NCBI GenBank assembly: GCA_021845835.1
Contig: JAJZVE010000260.1
Coordinates: forward strand, 1-6,651
Reading direction: 5' to 3'
Length of the DNA: 6,651 nucleotides
Origin: Pseudomonadota bacterium
GTDB taxonomy: Bacteria > Pseudomonadota > Alphaproteobacteria > Acetobacterales > Acetobacteraceae
Below are positions 5,491-6,651 of this stretch, in pieces; positions within the stretch are counted from its first letter, which is position 1, and each line of letters opens with the position of its first letter. The notes beneath the pieces were generated by a model. It made no database searches, was not told the origin of the DNA, and saw nothing but the letters and a program-made list of their open reading frames with translations. Both the position numbers and the translations under genes were made by a program.

Positions 5491-6651
5491 ATGAACTATG
5501 CCGCCACCTACGCCGCCTGGCGGGCCGATCCGCAGGCCTGGTGGGCAGAAGCGGCCGAGGGGATCGCCTGGGACCGCCGCTGGAACCGGGTGTTCGACCC
5601 GGCGATGGGCACCTTCGGCCAATGGTTTCCCGGCGCCCGGCTGAATGTCTGCGCCAACGCGCTCGACCGCCATATCGAGGCGGGGCGGGGCGAGCAGACC
5701 GCGCTGATCTGGGACAGCCCGATGGCCGGCAGGACCGAGCGCTTCACCTATCGCCAGTTGCGCGACCGCACCGCCCGCGTCGCCGGCGCGCTGGCGGCGC
5801 TCGGCGTGTGCGTGGGTGACCGCGTGGTGATCTACATGCCGATGGTGCCGGAGGCGGTGATCGCCATGCTCGCCTGCGCCCGGCTGGGCGCGGTGCATTC
5901 GGTGGTGTTCGGCGGCTTCGCGGCGGCGGAACTGGCCAAGCGGATCGAGGATGCGCAGCCCCGCGCCATCGTCTCCGCCTCCTGCGGCCTCGAACCCGGC
6001 CGGGTGGTGGCCTACAAGCCGATGCTCGATCAGGCGATCGAGCTGTCCGCCCACAAGCCGGAGTCCTGCCTGATCTTCCAGCGCCCGCAGGCGCACGCGC
6101 CGCTGACACCCGGCCGCGACCACGACTTCCTCGCCGCCGAGGCCGCCGCGACGCCGCACGAACCCGTGCCGGTCGCGGCGACCGACCCGCTCTATGTGCT
6201 CTACACCTCCGGCACCACCGGCAAGCCCAAGGGCATCGTGCGCGACGCCGGCGGCTATGCGGTGGCGCTGCACAAGTCGATGTCGATGGTCTACGGCCTC
6301 GGCGCCGGCGACGTGTTCTGGACCGCCTCGGATGTCGGCTGGGTCGTCGGGCACAGCTACATCGTCTATGCGCCGCTGCTCGCCGGCTGCACCACCATCC
6401 TGTACGAGGGCAAGCCGGTCGGGACGCCCGATGCCGGCGCGTTCTGGCGCGTCTGCGCCGAGCATGGCGTGAAGGTGCTGTTCACCGCGCCGACCGCGCT
6501 GCGCGCCATCAAGCAGCAGGACCCGGAGGCGGCGCTGCTCGCCAGGCACGACATGCGCCGGTTCGAGACGCTGTTCCTGGCCGGCGAGCGCTGCGACCCG
6601 CCGACCGCGATCTGGGCGGCGGAGAAACTGGCCCGCCCGGTGGTCGATCAC
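5491..6651 (+). CDS. prpE: AMP-forming acyl-CoA synthetase, propionyl-CoA synthetase (PrpE/ACSS3) type, 3'-truncated by window edge
   Basis: This cytoplasmic enzyme joins a short-chain acid to CoA through an acyl-AMP intermediate. The first 387 of about 630 residues are present. N-terminal ACAS-type region: YAAWRADPQAWWAEAA at 7-22. ATP-binding P-loop: YTSGTTGKPKG at 238-248. Further family stretches are VFGGFAAAELAKRIEDA at 139-155, CGLEPGRVVAYKPMLDQAI at 165-183, DVGWVVGHSYIVYAPLLAG at 281-299 and LFLAGERCDPPT at 361-372. The window ends at VVDH, right before the expected WWQTETG motif; the C-terminal domain with the acetylatable lysine is also outside. Acetyl-CoA synthetases have GWVTGHSY where this has GWVVGHSY, and YEGKPVGTPDAGAFWR resembles PrpE/ACSS3, so propionate is the more likely substrate. 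Acetate, butyrate or another short acid remains possible. It is divergent from satP, suggesting joint control. Confidence 0.9.
   Translation, partial: MNYAATYAAWRADPQAWWAEAAEGIAWDRRWNRVFDPAMGTFGQWFPGARLNVCANALDRHIEAGRGEQTALIWDSPMAGRTERFTYRQLRDRTARVAGALAALGVCVGDRVVIYMPMVPEAVIAMLACARLGAVHSVVFGGFAAAELAKRIEDAQPRAIVSASCGLEPGRVVAYKPMLDQAIELSAHKPESCLIFQRPQAHAPLTPGRDHDFLAAEAAATPHEPVPVAATDPLYVLYTSGTTGKPKGIVRDAGGYAVALHKSMSMVYGLGAGDVFWTASDVGWVVGHSYIVYAPLLAGCTTILYEGKPVGTPDAGAFWRVCAEHGVKVLFTAPTALRAIKQQDPEAALLARHDMRRFETLFLAGERCDPPTAIWAAEKLARPVVDH

Noticed and set aside
5380..6651. A 423-codon open frame on the minus strand opposite the acyl-CoA synthetase gene.
   Set aside because: It is codon-aligned antisense to the synthetase frame, so it is open for the same codon-usage reason. 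Its composition is low-complexity (Arg, Gly, His, Ala) with no recognisable domain.
1..6651. Mobile elements, CRISPR arrays, tRNA or rRNA genes, or a hidden defence or biosynthetic system.
   Set aside because: I saw no direct-repeat arrays, transposase motifs, tRNA-like cloverleaf or unexplained gene. Known transport and metabolic genes account for nearly all of the window, and no gap exceeds 300 bp.

Overview
The window looks like an ordinary metabolic and transport stretch of a high-GC Proteobacterium. It is GC-rich throughout and codon third positions are strongly G/C. The gene content (a Liv-type ABC transporter with a fused LivM-LivG subunit, a Tat-type signal on its binding protein, a SatP-type acetate permease and a PrpE/ACSS3-type acyl-CoA synthetase) fits an alphaproteobacterium, possibly of the Rhodospirillales/Acetobacteraceae type. 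The lineage is inferred from gene style only.

Layout. Positions 1-4463, all on the minus strand and read from high to low coordinates, hold a branched-chain amino acid-type (HAAT family) ABC importer: periplasmic substrate-binding protein (3123-4463), permease LivH (2205-3080), fused permease-ATPase LivM-LivG (360-2189) and ATPase LivF (363 down to the window edge, C-terminus missing). Gaps are 42 bp, 15 bp and a 4-bp ATGA overlap, so this reads as one operon. Positions 4464-4680 are a 217-bp gap holding two strong hairpins, an AT-rich near-palindrome and the binding-protein leader. Positions 4681-5256 (minus) encode a SatP/YaaH-family acetate permease. Positions 5257-5490 are a divergent intergenic region. 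From 5491 to the window end (plus) lies the first 387 residues of an AMP-forming acyl-CoA synthetase, most like propionyl-CoA synthetase (PrpE/ACSS3 type).

How the genes may work together. SatP would bring acetate or similar short monocarboxylates across the inner membrane, and the divergently transcribed synthetase would activate short acyl chains to acyl-CoA. The Liv-type transporter lies just downstream of satP on the same strand. Its ligand cannot be read from the sequence: branched-chain amino acids are the default, but an organic acid or amide is possible given the neighbours.

I saw no RNA gene, mobile element, CRISPR array or unknown large ORF. Very long open frames run antisense to every gene here. 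They are explained by the lack of TTA, CTA and TCA codons in the real genes. The points most worth a second look are the LivM-LivG fusion with a possible internal start for free LivG, the cluster of hairpins between satP and the transporter operon, and the unassigned ligand of the transporter.
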